A stretch of 64,000 nt of DNA from Nageia nagi. Its lineage: Eukaryota; Pinophyta. Numbering within the stretch: position 1 is the stretch's first letter; each line of letters begins with the position of its first letter. This document shows, in pieces, positions 1-12,800 of the stretch. Position numbers and translations under genes: made by a program. The notes beneath the pieces are model-generated. The model was not told the DNA's origin, did not search any database, and was given only the letters and a program-made list of their open reading frames with translations. The stretch lies in assembly GCA_050084985.1 (NCBI GenBank), contig JBITNC010000001.1, positions 201,872,001 to 201,936,000 on the forward strand, read 5' to 3'.

Positions 1-675
1 TCACATCGTTCTCCTCTTCATTTCTTAGATCAAAGCAATCTAAGATTCATTGGTTGAATTCATCAAAAGTGCAAATGAAGCTATGATCCTGGTTATCCTC
101 ACCATGATGCCACCATTCTTGTGCTAATCCATCCAAGTGCAAGATGGTAATCTGCAATGAATCTCCCTCAGATATGAGATTGAGTGTGATGAAGGTCTTC
201 AACTTGTGCAACCATGCCCTAATTAAGATTTCCCCTTCTCCATCAAAAAGTGAGATCCTATCCAACCCCATAGTCTCCTCATGCTTCTTTGATGACTCAT
301 ATGTTCCTTGGCCCATGATCTCTAGATAATTTTGATAGCTGACCTCTTCCTTGAACTCCTCGGAATTCTCTTGGTAGATCTAGAACAAGATTCCACCCTG
401 GGAGGAGATCTTCGCTCCAAGTGTGGCCATGGTAGTGGAGATGGACGCAAAGGTAGTGGGTGCTCTGGTGTACTCATGTGACCATTCTCCCTTCCAATCT
501 TTTTTTCATGTTGCTTCATGAGATACAAGAATAGATCATCCTTTTCTTCATGATGAACGCCTATTAGGGTTACCTTCTTGAGCAACTTTTGTACTAGATA
601 TAGGGTTGCATCCCATTTCAACGTTCTTGATATAGATCTAAATGGTTCTTCTCTATCCATCTCCATAGGAGGCAA
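1..675 (-). pseudogene. Ty3-type retrotransposon gag, truncated by window edge
   Basis: Two minus-strand reading frames, 322-675 and 47-316, make the N-terminus and core of a Ty3/gypsy gag polyprotein. The second frame carries the capsid signature (FDGEGE, AWLHKLKTF, then L-A-Q-E-W-W-H-H-G), which matches the gag cores at 10.1, 18.9 and 45.5 kb in this window. The first frame begins with MPPMEMD just inside a primer-binding site at 683-694, which fixes direction and start. A stop and a frame change separate the two, so it is decayed. Protease and polymerase would lie beyond the left edge. The element sits in an intron of the pseudouridine synthase gene or just downstream of its last visible exon. 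Confidence 0.8.
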
Positions 676-682
676 GATCTTA

Positions 683-694
683 GCTCTGATACCA
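683..694 (-). promoter_or_regulatory. tRNA-iMet primer-binding site
   Basis: The minus strand reads TGGTATCAGAGC, the standard plant LTR-retrotransposon site complementary to the 3' end of initiator methionine tRNA. It lies three bases inside the LTR end at 698 and next to the gag start. Confidence 0.9.
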
Positions 695-697
695 CAA

Positions 698-1370
698 TGA
701 TGTTCTTTGTTCCAAATTAATTACAAAATGTGCAAATGGATTAGAATGAGAATACAATGCAACATACAAAAATACTAAATGCATAAGAAAATATAGATCA
801 AGTGCCAACGCCTCAATATGTATTAATGATAAAGCAAGTAAAGAAAATATGCCCAATAGGCTAACGTCTGGCTCAAGGAACCATATCTAGGGCATGACAC
901 TCAAATAACCACCTGGAAATTTGACATCACACTACTAAGGCCTTTAACCCTAGGATCTAACATGAAGAACTAAATGGATTAAGAGTTTCCATCCTTAGCC
1001 AAGATCTAATGAGGGTTTCGTCCCACTAACCCTTCCCTTGCTAGGTTGTTGTCCAATAAGAGGCCCAAGAGATGACTCTATGTCACGCTCTGAACGCAAA
1101 CAGTATAATGTGTATGAATAAGCCAAAGATATCTTTACAATGATGTGCTCCTCCTTTATATAGCTTCATCTAGATTTAGATCTCACCTTGGAATCATGCT
1201 AGGCTAGGTTCCTTGTAGTCACCACAATCAGTCCTCGTAGTCACCACAATTATCTAAAATGCTAATAAACACTCCTAACTATAAAAGGGTACATAAAGAC
1301 TCCTAATTATATAGCTCACTCCTAGATACAATCAACTACTAACTCATATCCTTAGGAGAGGGATGTCACA
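698..1370 (-). repeat. 5' LTR of the left-edge Ty3 element
   Basis: On the minus strand the segment begins TGTGACATCCC and ends AACATCA beside the primer-binding site, giving TG...CA termini and 673 bp. The start matches the terminal consensus of the other LTR families here (TGTRAYGTYCC). The partner LTR is outside the window, so the 5-bp target duplication cannot be checked. Confidence 0.75.
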
Positions 1371-3751
1371 TAGATAAATCCTATTAAATGGGGGAAAACA
1401 GTAATTTCTCGTGCCAACAACTGTAGAGGACTGGTTTGGTAGGCGAACTTCAAAATACAATATTCCACTCGTTTCTTTATGAAACCATGTCGTATAACCT
1501 ATCAAAACGTTTGGCACAATATGCTCTATCCAATCCAAGAGACGAATCAACAATCTGTGACTTGTGGCGAAGGATAATAATAAGAAAAAAGAATGGAAAT
1601 AAGTTTGGAACATTACAGTAGTTGAATATTTTTGCATAATTATGAGTTGAAGCAAGAGAAGTTATAACAAAGTTTTAGCTTAAGTTTGTAAGATATTCAA
1701 TGTTGATATCTCATGATGTTATATTGTAACAACCATATTTTGAAGCATACGAAAGAGAGCCATCGATTCAAGTTTGAAACCTTGAATCGATTCTAGAATA
1801 AAATTTAAATTTTGTTTACTAAGTTGCAGGAAACCTGTAAAACAGATGTGTTCCCGTTTCAAAAACCTCCGGAAACTTGTAAAACCTCATCTATAAAGGT
1901 CTATTTTGGATTTTACCTTGTGTAATCATCTATGGGTGTTAATATAGATATGGTTTTCCTTCTAAAATGTTATTTATGTATATCATTCTTATTTTTTTGC
2001 AAGTTAATGTTGTAATTTAAAAAAAGCAGAGATATATTTATATATTTTATTTTTTATATAACATGTTTCCCCCGGTGTACCCATTTTGGAAGGGTCAAAT
2101 TTCCAAGCGTTCCCGTTTCGAAAACTTGGAACGTTTCCACATTTCGTGCAACTTAGGTTGTTTATACTTGTTCATGGTAATGGGTATTTAATTTTAATCA
2201 TTTTAGTATGTTTGTATGGCTAATTGCACAAGCTTCTCTCCATTAATAAATGTAAGAATACCCTATACCTCAATCTCCCAACAATTCAATCACAGAAAAT
2301 AACATAATAAAAAAAACGCATTTACAGATATTACATACATACAAGGCTTTAAGGCTTGTGCAAAAACAATATACACATGCTTTCCCACCAACAAGAAAGG
2401 AATCAAGTGTATCTATTTCTCTAGATACCACTCAATGAAATATTAAAGGACCAAGAAAACTTGGACTAATCTCCTGTCAGCGCAAGTATCACAGTATCAG
2501 CTTACTCTGTAATTTGCTGTAATTTGTTGCAGAACAAACCGTGTCCATTATGATGATACTGGATTGTTTATGATGGTCTGTTTAGTGTGGCCTTCCATGT
2601 TAAACACAAGTCCTTTTAGGAGGTCGTGGTTTGCTGATGTAATATCCTGAAAGCAACCTGTTTATAATGTATTTCTATGCTATTATGGACAGTACCGCGT
2701 ATAAAGAAAATTTATGCTTGTAAAAAAATAATTAATTCACTTTGCATGTGAATAATAAAAAGAAATTATTATTCTGAATGCAAGAAGTTTTTACTTGGTG
2801 TTGGTATCTCAAAATATCTTCCAAAAGGGTTTGGACATGTAACCCTTACTTATATAGATGTTTCACATAAACATGACATTTGCTGTCTGCGTCAATGTAT
2901 ATATACTGATACTCTTGTCCAGCATTTGGATTAAGAAGATTTTAGGAACCAAGTACCATATTTAATACACCACTTCAAAAAAAGCTAAATGCACATAACA
3001 TTTTCACAATAGTTTGTGCATACACAGTGTAGATAGAATGAGAAATTTAACTTCTTGATATTGGAGATTGAGAGGGGTGGATAGACAAAACTTCTAACGA
3101 TAAGCCATCCAATCTGGAACACTTCAAGGGCGCAAATGCCACCAAAAATCATTCAAGATGACATTCATTGAATAATCCTCCGTTATATGAGACACAATAA
3201 AAAGTAAAGAATGTGAGATTTGAGCATGAAACTCAGGTGAGATTGTGTTTAATATTCATTAACTAAGATTTTTGAGTGATATTTAAACCTTTTAAGGCAA
3301 AGAAGAAATCAAAGTTCTTTAAGCTGGTTCATGAATACACTTTCCCTAGAACCAGATAGAAAGTGATTTGCAAGTGAATAGAATTTCAGCTTTGTTCATA
3401 CTCTTTTTCATTACTTACCATAAGTACGCAGCCAATCATTTCTAAAACTAATATAGGCATGGTATTGCATGCTGGCACAACACTTATCCTCAGAACGCAC
3501 ATGTAGGAGCTCTATTATTGATTCATTATGGTCAAAAGAGACCAGCCAAGTCATCCAGATTCCAAACTAGTAGATTACAACCATGAAATGAGGCACTTCA
3601 ACTTGTGTTTCCAGAATGCAACCAAACATCAACTTTGGTCATTAAGTTCAGTCTGTAGAACATAACTAAGAAGCAATACTTTGCTGCATAGTCAATTCTC
3701 TCCAACACAAAAAATTCATTTTAAAAATCCTTAACAGGTAAAGACAATTAC
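1371..3751. other. Intronic or downstream sequence without recognised gene
   Basis: AT-rich sequence between the left-edge LTR element and the last visible pseudouridine synthase exon. I read both strands for continuing RluA-family coding (beta-strand core after HRLDR) and found none, so the next exon is probably beyond the left edge. A GC-richer patch at 1830-2160 has repeated GGAAAC-TTGTAAAAC and TTCCCGTTTC motifs and may be an old unclassified repeat. Confidence 0.5.
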
Positions 3752-3834
3752 CTCCTGACGAAAGCGGTCAGCTGAAGCAGCATTCTTGGCCAAAATCAGA
3801 AGTCCAGAGACTAATCTATCTAGTCGATGTATAG
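3752..3834 (-). CDS. Pseudouridine synthase exon: catalytic HRLDR
   Basis: An 83-bp exon that completes the Pro codon and encodes IHRLDRLVSGLLILAKNA then ASADRFRQE. It holds the catalytic Asp in H-R-L-D-R and the following [TS]-G-L. Acceptor CTGACAG/C and donor CAGGAG/GTAATT. The next exon, encoding the rest of the catalytic fold, is not visible to the left. Confidence 0.92.
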
Positions 3835-6800
3835 CTGTCAGACAAGGTTACTGAGTCAAGATGAACTAGAAAGCTTTTATATTACATAAACATGAAACTG
3901 GCAGGAAACAAAAATAATAACAATGGCATATTTTAACTTATAGCAATAAATGTCTTAACTTCAACAAAACATATAACAAAATAACAATAGTAGTATTTGT
4001 TGTATGGATACGGAACAATGGCTGAATCCCATGCTCTGCCTGCAAAATGCCAAGAACTGTGTTCTTGCGATACTGCCCACATGGATGTACCTGCAAAGTT
4101 CAACCTCAAAACCTTTGATTAAATGAGAAAAAAAAATTAATCAAAAACACTTTACTGGTAAAATCACTGCCACTGCATTCGACAGTATTCTTTATATTGT
4201 GATCATATTTGATTTCAGGTTGATCAACTGATATAAATATTTTCCTCAATCTGTAGCTCTGGATGAGACGAAACAAGAGAAGCGGTGGTAAATAAGTTCA
4301 TCAGTCCAATTTGCAACCCACATGTTGGCGGCAAGTGAAGGATTGGATGTTAAGTTCAAGCAACATGTCTAAATTTTATATTAGATCACATATTGACAAC
4401 GACAAAGAGATTTAATAGTCTTGAATCAGCTACTGAACGTTGTAACAATGAAAAATGCATACATTGAAGCAAACGGTGTTGCTTAAGTAGAGATGGACCT
4501 AATCAATGTTTAAGTGCAAGGATATAGAGAGAACAGAATCAACATCAAGTACTTTATAAGATTTAATACAAGATCCAATGCAAGAGTGACCAGGGCTGAA
4601 AAAAAACAACATTACTGTTGTCTAACAACAATGAAAGTAAACATGCAAGAAGGAATATAGTAATGTGTATCTAAGTGGGCCAAACTCATCAGCCAAGAGG
4701 AGTGGTTGGCCCATAACATAGGAAAGGCACTGACCTTGTGATGTTCCCTTTTATTTTTTGTTTTTTTATTTCTAGCAAACCCTCAATATAAAAATGCAGA
4801 AATAAATTGCAGCAATAAAATAACTCAGAAATTGCTCATAAAATAACACTAGTATGAGGAGAAATCAGCCAGTATCATATATTAAATATTTCCCAACTAA
4901 TACAAAGCTGGAATGGACAAATGGAATCCTCACGAAACAAAAAAATGCAGATACAAACTTTCCAAACTGAGTGAATCCCTCCACAAAAGAAATGCCACGA
5001 ACCACTCACAGATGCCTCTTTTTGTATTTTTGATATTTTAGGGCAATAACACCTCCAATGATATTGCCAAGTCCCCAACCATGCACCTCCAATGCACTAT
5101 GGGAATGAGCAAGACCTGCAATCTCAACTCATGGAAACTCTAGGGTTTCAATATTCAATTCTCATATCACATAACATCCTCCAAATGAGATGCTCACTTC
5201 CTTTTATAGAATGAGGTTCTAATTTGGAGTTGACATCTCCTAACCCTAAAATCACTTAAAGTACCTTATTACAAAAAATAAAAATATAAAACATAAATAA
5301 ACACAACTTAAGTTATGTCTCCTAGTCACATGAAACCCTTTTCCACTTTTATAATTAAGTGTAGGAGACATTTACAAAATATTTATTTTCGGAACATTAC
5401 AGACCTTTCCCTGTCTAGGGTGCAGAAGGAAGGTTGTAGAGACCCTAGCAGCTGCAACTTACACTGCAAACATAACATCATAAATTGCCCCTCATCACAT
5501 TGGTCCTGGTAGCATTAAAAGGGTGCTTGATGCTTGTAATAATTGAGATAAGAGGAAACCAGTGGTTAACCTAGAAGGGTGTTTGATCCCTCCTATAAGG
5601 TATAATGTCTTAAAGTGGTAGCATCTCTAATATATTAAACAAAGTGGATAGAGAAAGAAGGTAGTGACCCTATAGAATTTCTAAATAGTTAATAATATCT
5701 CCCTCAAATGTCAAATAGACAGGGGCACCAGAAATGAAATGTTCCTCAATCACAACCTCTTGGATGAAGCATAAGCAACAGATCCTCTCATCTCTAGGAA
5801 TGCAGTCATTTGTCTATACTCGAGCTTAATGGAAGCAAACTTTGAGATGATCGAATAGTGTAAGTAGGCCATGAGTCCATTGTCATTGAATAGAGTCAAG
5901 ACAAGTGATGATCCCATCCTCAATGCAAAGGAAAATGTAGGAATAGAAAGACAATTTGGACCTTAGACGATAGGGTGGAGAGATCCACATAGCCTGAATG
6001 TATTCTCAATAGGTGTCCTCTATAACTATTAGATTGATCAATTTTGGTAGAAGGTGAGAGAGGGCATTCGAGCATATGAAGACAAGGAGTCTTTTACTAG
6101 AAACGTTTATAAAGAGAAGGGTGGCAAAAAAAAAACCATCCTCCTCGTCTGCTTATGGTGACAATCATCTAGCAAAGGGCTAAAAGCGGAAACCTCTCCC
6201 TACCCATTGCAGAATCACCTACACATCCAGGCCTTACGAAAATGGGAAATAATCTTATAAATGGCATCAAGATGCAATGGTTCATCACAAATTTCAAGAA
6301 TCTCAAACAAAGTCATCTTGATAACAACTTTTGAGCAAACAATAAGCTCCATCCCCTTTAAGGAATAAGTCTACGCCATATTACCATCCACCGAAAGTGT
6401 AATTATGATTGAAGTAGGGTTCATAAATATTGAAAAGTGAGCAAATTAGTAGGGAGAAGGAAAAAATGAACTCGTGACTTCAATACGACTTGAACATTGA
6501 TGGGAAAATGGGCAATCTTTTGAGGTGTTTAGAGAATCAACAAGCATTAGGATGATCAACAAAGGCCTCCATGCTTCCATTTTGGTAGCTGACTTGCTCA
6601 GAAGCTCTAGTAGATCCATGTAAGCCTATTAAAGGCAACCTAAAGTCTATTCTATTGATGGTTTTGTTAGAAACTATGCCCAAACTAGAACTCAAAACTT
6701 AAAGACATCATGATTATTAACAGAAGCACTCTACCACTTAACTAAGGGCTATCTTGTTCCAATGATTCTTCTAGTGTGCTCATTAACCTTCAACACCACC

Positions 6801-9800
6801 TAACATGCTACATATCAACTTGAGAATGCAAAGCATAGCTTTCTCAATGTATGCAAATTCTTAAAACTGAGGTGACTGAACCACTCATGCCCGAACTGAC
6901 TATCATTCATCTATACAATTACAGCCTTTGTTGCCTCTTTATCTATGCAAATAGGTCAAAACAAACCTCATTATCCAACAACCAGAGCAACAACTCTATT
7001 CCTCTACTATGTGACGTCCCCATTTTGATTATTGTACTTAATTCTAGAATCCAATGGATTCCCTCTTTGTATCATATTTAATTATTAATCATGTTTATTA
7101 CTTAGGACTTGGGATAGAAGACTTAATGGGTCATTAGATCCCACTGTGAGCCCCAAGTGGGACGTCTCCCTCCCAAGTGTAGATTAGTGTTTTAATGTAC
7201 TTGTAGATCCCGAAATATGATAATGGGAATCCCAAGGTCTATTTAGCATTTAGTGGATGGATGAGCACTAAATGGCCCCAACTTTGAGATTTGGAGCACT
7301 AGTACACATGCGCCAGCCTTGGAAAGACTTCTAGACCCCCACGTTGGGCAATGACACCCACGTTGTCCCCCTAGATGCCCACGCATGACTTCTAGACCCA
7401 TGCATGCATTCTTGGGCCCATGTGGAGCATGAAAGAGGCCTAGATACCCACGTTGAGCTTGGAATGACTCCTATGTGCCAACGTTGAGGCGAGATCCAGG
7501 AAAGCTATATTAGCCCTTGGAGCTTTATTGTGGGATATACAGATTTGATATTATTCTCATACCGTCCAGAGGATAGAAGTCTTAGCACAGCCCTAAGCAA
7601 GATCTCTAGGTGCAACATCTAGGAAGGAAGACAGGCTGAGGGATTGTGACGTCCCATTTGGGTCAATGATAAATTGTATCATGGCCACTTTGTATTCTAG
7701 TATGTGCTCATGTTCATGTTCTGATTGTGTAACTCAAGCAAGAGCTTATGGTCTGCGGAGCCCAATGTGAGCCCAACAATGGGGCGTCTCTCCTTGAGTA
7801 GTGATGTTGTGTAATGTAATGGGTTATCCCCGATTATGGGAATCCCAATGTGTCGTGTGTAGTTCATGGGTGATCCTAGATTGTGGGAATCCCTAGGTAG
7901 ATATTTTTCATGTATGTTCCAAGTGCACAGAGGAGCGTGCTAGCGTTGGGAGGACCCCAAATACCCCACATCATCCCAAGAGGCCATTTGGACCCCATGT
8001 CAACCTTGAGGGCCTTCATGACCCCCATGTTGGCATACTAGGCCAATGGGATCCCCACGTTGGCATACTGGGCCAATATGACCCCCATGTTGGCACTATT
8101 GACTTGTTGACCCCAACGTTGCATTAGAAAAGGCTTGGAGTGATAACGAGGCATGGCTTATGTACATGAGAGACTATATATAGGGGATGGAACTCCATTA
8201 TGAGGTTACCACTTATCATATACTTTCCATACCAGACCTGCTCGAGCAACAAAGTCTTAGCGGTGCTGAGCAACTATTCCTAGACAGCGTTTAGAGGAGT
8301 GGCAGGGTTGGGAGCCTGACATTCTACGACTTAGGTGGGTCACCTAACCCATCCGATAGAATTCCAACAACGAGCTTCTACCTTCAGTGGTTGCCAAGAT
8401 TTGAGGAGACTCCTTCGCAGGAGGGGATTCGGATTGCTAAGGAAGTTAGTCTAATCCTATTGTGTGTTCGGCTTGTTGAGGTTTGGCACCCTAGATCTAT
8501 TGGTCTACCTCCATTGTTTACTCACTGTCTCTCATAATCAAAGAGCTCATTGTGTCCCACATTGTTGTGTTGTTCCATTGTATGTTCCATGTGTTTGATA
8601 TATTGGTGTTGGAAGCTTCATACTGGTATCATATTGTTGTGTATACCCATCATTGGCAATCTTGTGTTATGCATTGTTGTTGTAAGGTATTTGTAGGGTT
8701 TGTAGGGTGTTGGAGAAGCCCTAGAGGCTGACATCAGCATTGTGTGATACTTGTTTAGTGTTGTGTGTTGTTTGGGAAGCCTAGGAGGCCCACGTTGGAG
8801 TGTTGAGGGGTTTGTGTGCCCTAGAGGGCAATCATTGGGTGTTTGAGGGTTGCAAAAACCCTAGCATTGTCCGTTTTTGATTGAGGGTTATTTGGGATCC
8901 TCACAAGTGGTATCAAGGCCCGAATCTTGCCGACCTGTTGTATGAGACCCAAGATCCATAACTACTACACCATATCTAGTAAGAGAGAGATGTCGTTCGT
9001 CAAGAAGGGTGGAAGATCTGAAGATGGCCGCCAAGAGGAAGGGCCACGACATTGGATGGAAGAGGAGACAGAGATCCCAGAGCAAAGGTATGAAGAAGCT
9101 ATGCAAGAGGAACCTCAAATCGAGAGGAGGAAAAACCAGGATGGCACACCCAAACGAGAGTTTAGGGCATTGATCTCAACCTTGCATAGCATGACAAGAG
9201 CCATGAGATACATGGAGCAAATAATGGATATATATTGGGGCGAATATGAACAAGGAGATTGGTGGAGAAGACAAGGAAGAGATGAGAAGACAAGGAAGAG
9301 ATGAACCCAAGACACGGCGCCATGTTCAGGAGCATTTGGAGCCTTCACGACATGATTTGGATAGGCGGCATGGATGGAGAACCAGAGATGCAGGAGTGGG
9401 TCCACAAGTAGATGAGATGGAAGATTTGGAGCCACATCATACTCAAGGGGGTCACAAGGCCCCACAAGGTGATAGAGAAGGCCTTGAAGGACCACGTTAG
9501 CATGGTGAGGGGCAGAAGGGGCCACGACAGACCCATGAGGGTTTCAGGACCCCACATCACACAAAGGAGGCAACCCCACCCCCACATCAGGATGGGAATG
9601 ACTCTGGGTATTCTTCGAAGGAGGATGAAACAGATGGGGAGCATTTGTTGGGGAGAACCAGGAGCATGAGGGAAAGGGATTCCATCCGAGGATCCAGCGA
9701 ACATGTACCACAATTCTGGAGATCTCAATCACAAATGATGCTGCAACATGAAAGCCCTCTCTTAAAACGCTACCTGGAGGCCAACATTGGAGGAATAGAT

Positions 9801-12800
9801 GACCAGCTCATCATTCCAAGGCCGAACAAACCTATTTTTGCACCGAAGGGAGGTGAGGATTCGAAAACAAGGGTACCTGGTCCATTAAAGTTGAACAAGC
9901 ATCACAAGGATTACAACATGCTTCATCTTGAAGTTAGGCGAGATATCACCTTCAGCAGTTACTTGGAGTTGTTAGGGTTGAAGGGAGGCTCATATGGCCA
10001 ACGTCAATTAGGAGGACAGTGGGAAGGAAAGAAGGACTTGTAGCATAAGATCAAGAAGATGCAAGTACCCACATTCGATGGAAAGAAGATGACAGCAAGG
10101 GCTTGCGTGCACCAATTGCAGACATATTATGTGTTGAACCCTAGCATGGTAAAGGTAGCCGCCATCAAAATTGCATCATTGCATCTTGAGAGTGATGCGT
10201 TGGAGTGCTGGCGTCATGGCATGGTGAGTCAAAGGTATGCACACATCACCACGTTTGAGGAGTTCACTAGGAGGCTGGTGAAGAGATTCGACTAGAAGAA
10301 GGAGAACGATTATTGCCAGGATTTGAATTCACTGAGGCAGACGGAGATGGTGGATGAGTTCGTGGCTGAGTTTTAGAAGCTTGCAGTAATGATCCACCAT
10401 ATTCTGGAGGAGAGGGTGACATTCCTCTTCATCAAGGATTTGTCCAAGCCGCTGAGGGGGATGGTCAACGTTTCATACCCTAGGACCTTGAACAATGCTA
10501 TTTGGGGTGCATATGACTTAGAGCCTATTTGTATATTTTTCTTTCCTTGCTCAAAACATGCACAAGACTTGGACGAAATGGCGTTACTTGTTCCCGCCTG
10601 AAAAGACTAGTTACCCGAAGTGCTCACATGGAATATGGTCTTGATGGCTCAGAAGTCAGAGATGCATGTTGTTAACTATATACAAGGGAAACTCGCATCA
10701 CGATTCCTTTCCTTAATGAGGAAAAACTGCAAATGTGAACGAAAGAGAAGAAAGATCACAAATGCAGGCGAAGAACACAGGGATAAATGCAAGGGAATGC
10801 GAGGAAAGGAAAGGATCTATGAGGGCATCACCAGGGATACAGTGTCTCGATAGGTCATCTTCAGATTCATTAAGGTCGATACACTCACTATCAAGCCGAG
10901 CAATAAATAGCAAATATGCTCAAATAATTGCCAGACAAGAGCAGGAAGCTATAGGGTGTTTATAGAAGATTCAATGGAGAGGGTAAAGATGGAGTGAGGG
11001 CGTAAGTGCAGTAACCTAACCGAATGATATAAAGACAAGCTGTAAGCCTCAGAATATATCTACTTGCGTGCAAACTATGCAAAAAAAGGAATCAGACTCT
11101 TTCACAAAATAAACAATATGCAATTCATAGAGAGAACCATTCAGATATGCATAATCCCACAAATGATGTTCCTCATAGTACGAGTTTATGATTTTATTCC
11201 TCTAAACAAAACACATTTGTATTGATTTCCAATAACAGAATATGCATAGAACCCCTTATGCAACAATCTTCTATGCAATGGAACGTGGATCTTATGATAT
11301 GCAAAAGCTCAAAATGATTATACGAATGAACTCAATAGCCACAATCTCAAGATGCAGGAACTCCAATATATGATGCTTTCATTATGTGCAAAGTCCCATG
11401 CAAACATAGTACAAGATCATATCAAAAATTCCTCATGCAAAATCCCATATGTCCCCCCCCTACTTTTCTAAATGGCCCGAATGGCATCACCTCCCTCTTC
11501 CTCTTCTCTCTGGCTCTTTGACTCTTCTGTAGAGTCTTCAGCCGTACGATCGTGATTTCCATCAGCTTCTTCATAGGAAGAAGAGAAAGAGGGCTCGGAG
11601 CTACTAGGACGTTGTTGTGATGGGGAACTTTCCCTCTTTGCCCAAGAGAACAGGTTGATCTAGAGGGAATCGCTTCCGTGGAGGAGTCACTCCCACAGGC
11701 TGTGTTTATCACCTCGTAAGCACATCTGAAGGGAGAGTACAATACCCAACATCTCTAAGGTCAGTTTCCAACACACTACACTTGCTGGGCCCTAGAAGAG
11801 GCTCTCTCAAGGTCTCTTGCCTTTTTCATACAGAAAGCAAGGGCTTCTTCTTCTTGGGTGAGGACGTTGTGTGGGTAGGATATTTGATCTTCAAAGTAGC
11901 CTCCATAGGTCGAGGTTTGATCGTTCGAAGTTTCTGAGGGGGCTTTTCTATTCGAAGGGGAACCTTCTTCATTTTCAAATGAGCTGTGATACGTGCAATT
12001 TCCCCTTCGTTCTGCACATTACTATACCTTTCTTCATCTCCCAATGATTTGTTAGGAAATGGAATGGGCCAATGAAAAGTAGAGTCATAGAAATGGACAA
12101 TCATCCCCTTAGGATCATAGTTCCTTGCAGCAGCTTCCCTGAAGAAGTTATATTCCTGTAACTCCTCTCGCATGTGTGTTGCCTCCACCCAAGTCTGGCA
12201 CACATATCCAGATATAGAAATAGGCAAGTTGATAGTGGCGTTTTTCTTCTTCCATACCTTCTCCTTCAAGCACAAGAGTTGCCTAGCAAACTCCATGAGG
12301 ACCAACCTATCACTGGCATACATGGGCAAGAGCATGGGTTGCTCCTCTGAACCATAAACTCTAATGTAGGTGAAGTCAGCGTCTTGCAGAAAAAAGTCTA
12401 CATGCACGTAAACAGCCTAGATGGTAGCATTAGAGATCTTCTTCACCACGGACTCTCCCTTGATATCCTTGTAGATATCATATTCCAAGGCATCAGTCCT
12501 TTCATAAAAATACTCAAATTTACTCTGGCACCACCATTTCTAGTATGCCCTCCACACGAGAGTGTTCTTCTCTCCCAAGTATCTCTCATCATCCAGCTCC
12601 TTAGATCTAACCTTGCCATGCAGTAACAGGTATACCAGGTAAGAGTTCATGTACAATCTCTTTGAGGAGCCAAACAAAGACAACTGCTAGTGCAAGGCAT
12701 CACTGATAACCCCTACCCACCTAATGGACCTCCCTGAACTGATTGCAACCATAAATCCTATGAACTCCCTTCAGTACTTGGCATCATTCACTTGGCCGGT

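Noticed and set aside
1380-3750. Further downstream exons of the pseudouridine synthase
   Set aside because: No minus-strand segment translates to the conserved strands that follow HRLDR in this family.
8888-9728. Several minus-strand frames opposite element A gag
   Set aside because: Shadows of the plus-strand gag; they lack any family resemblance and overlap one another.
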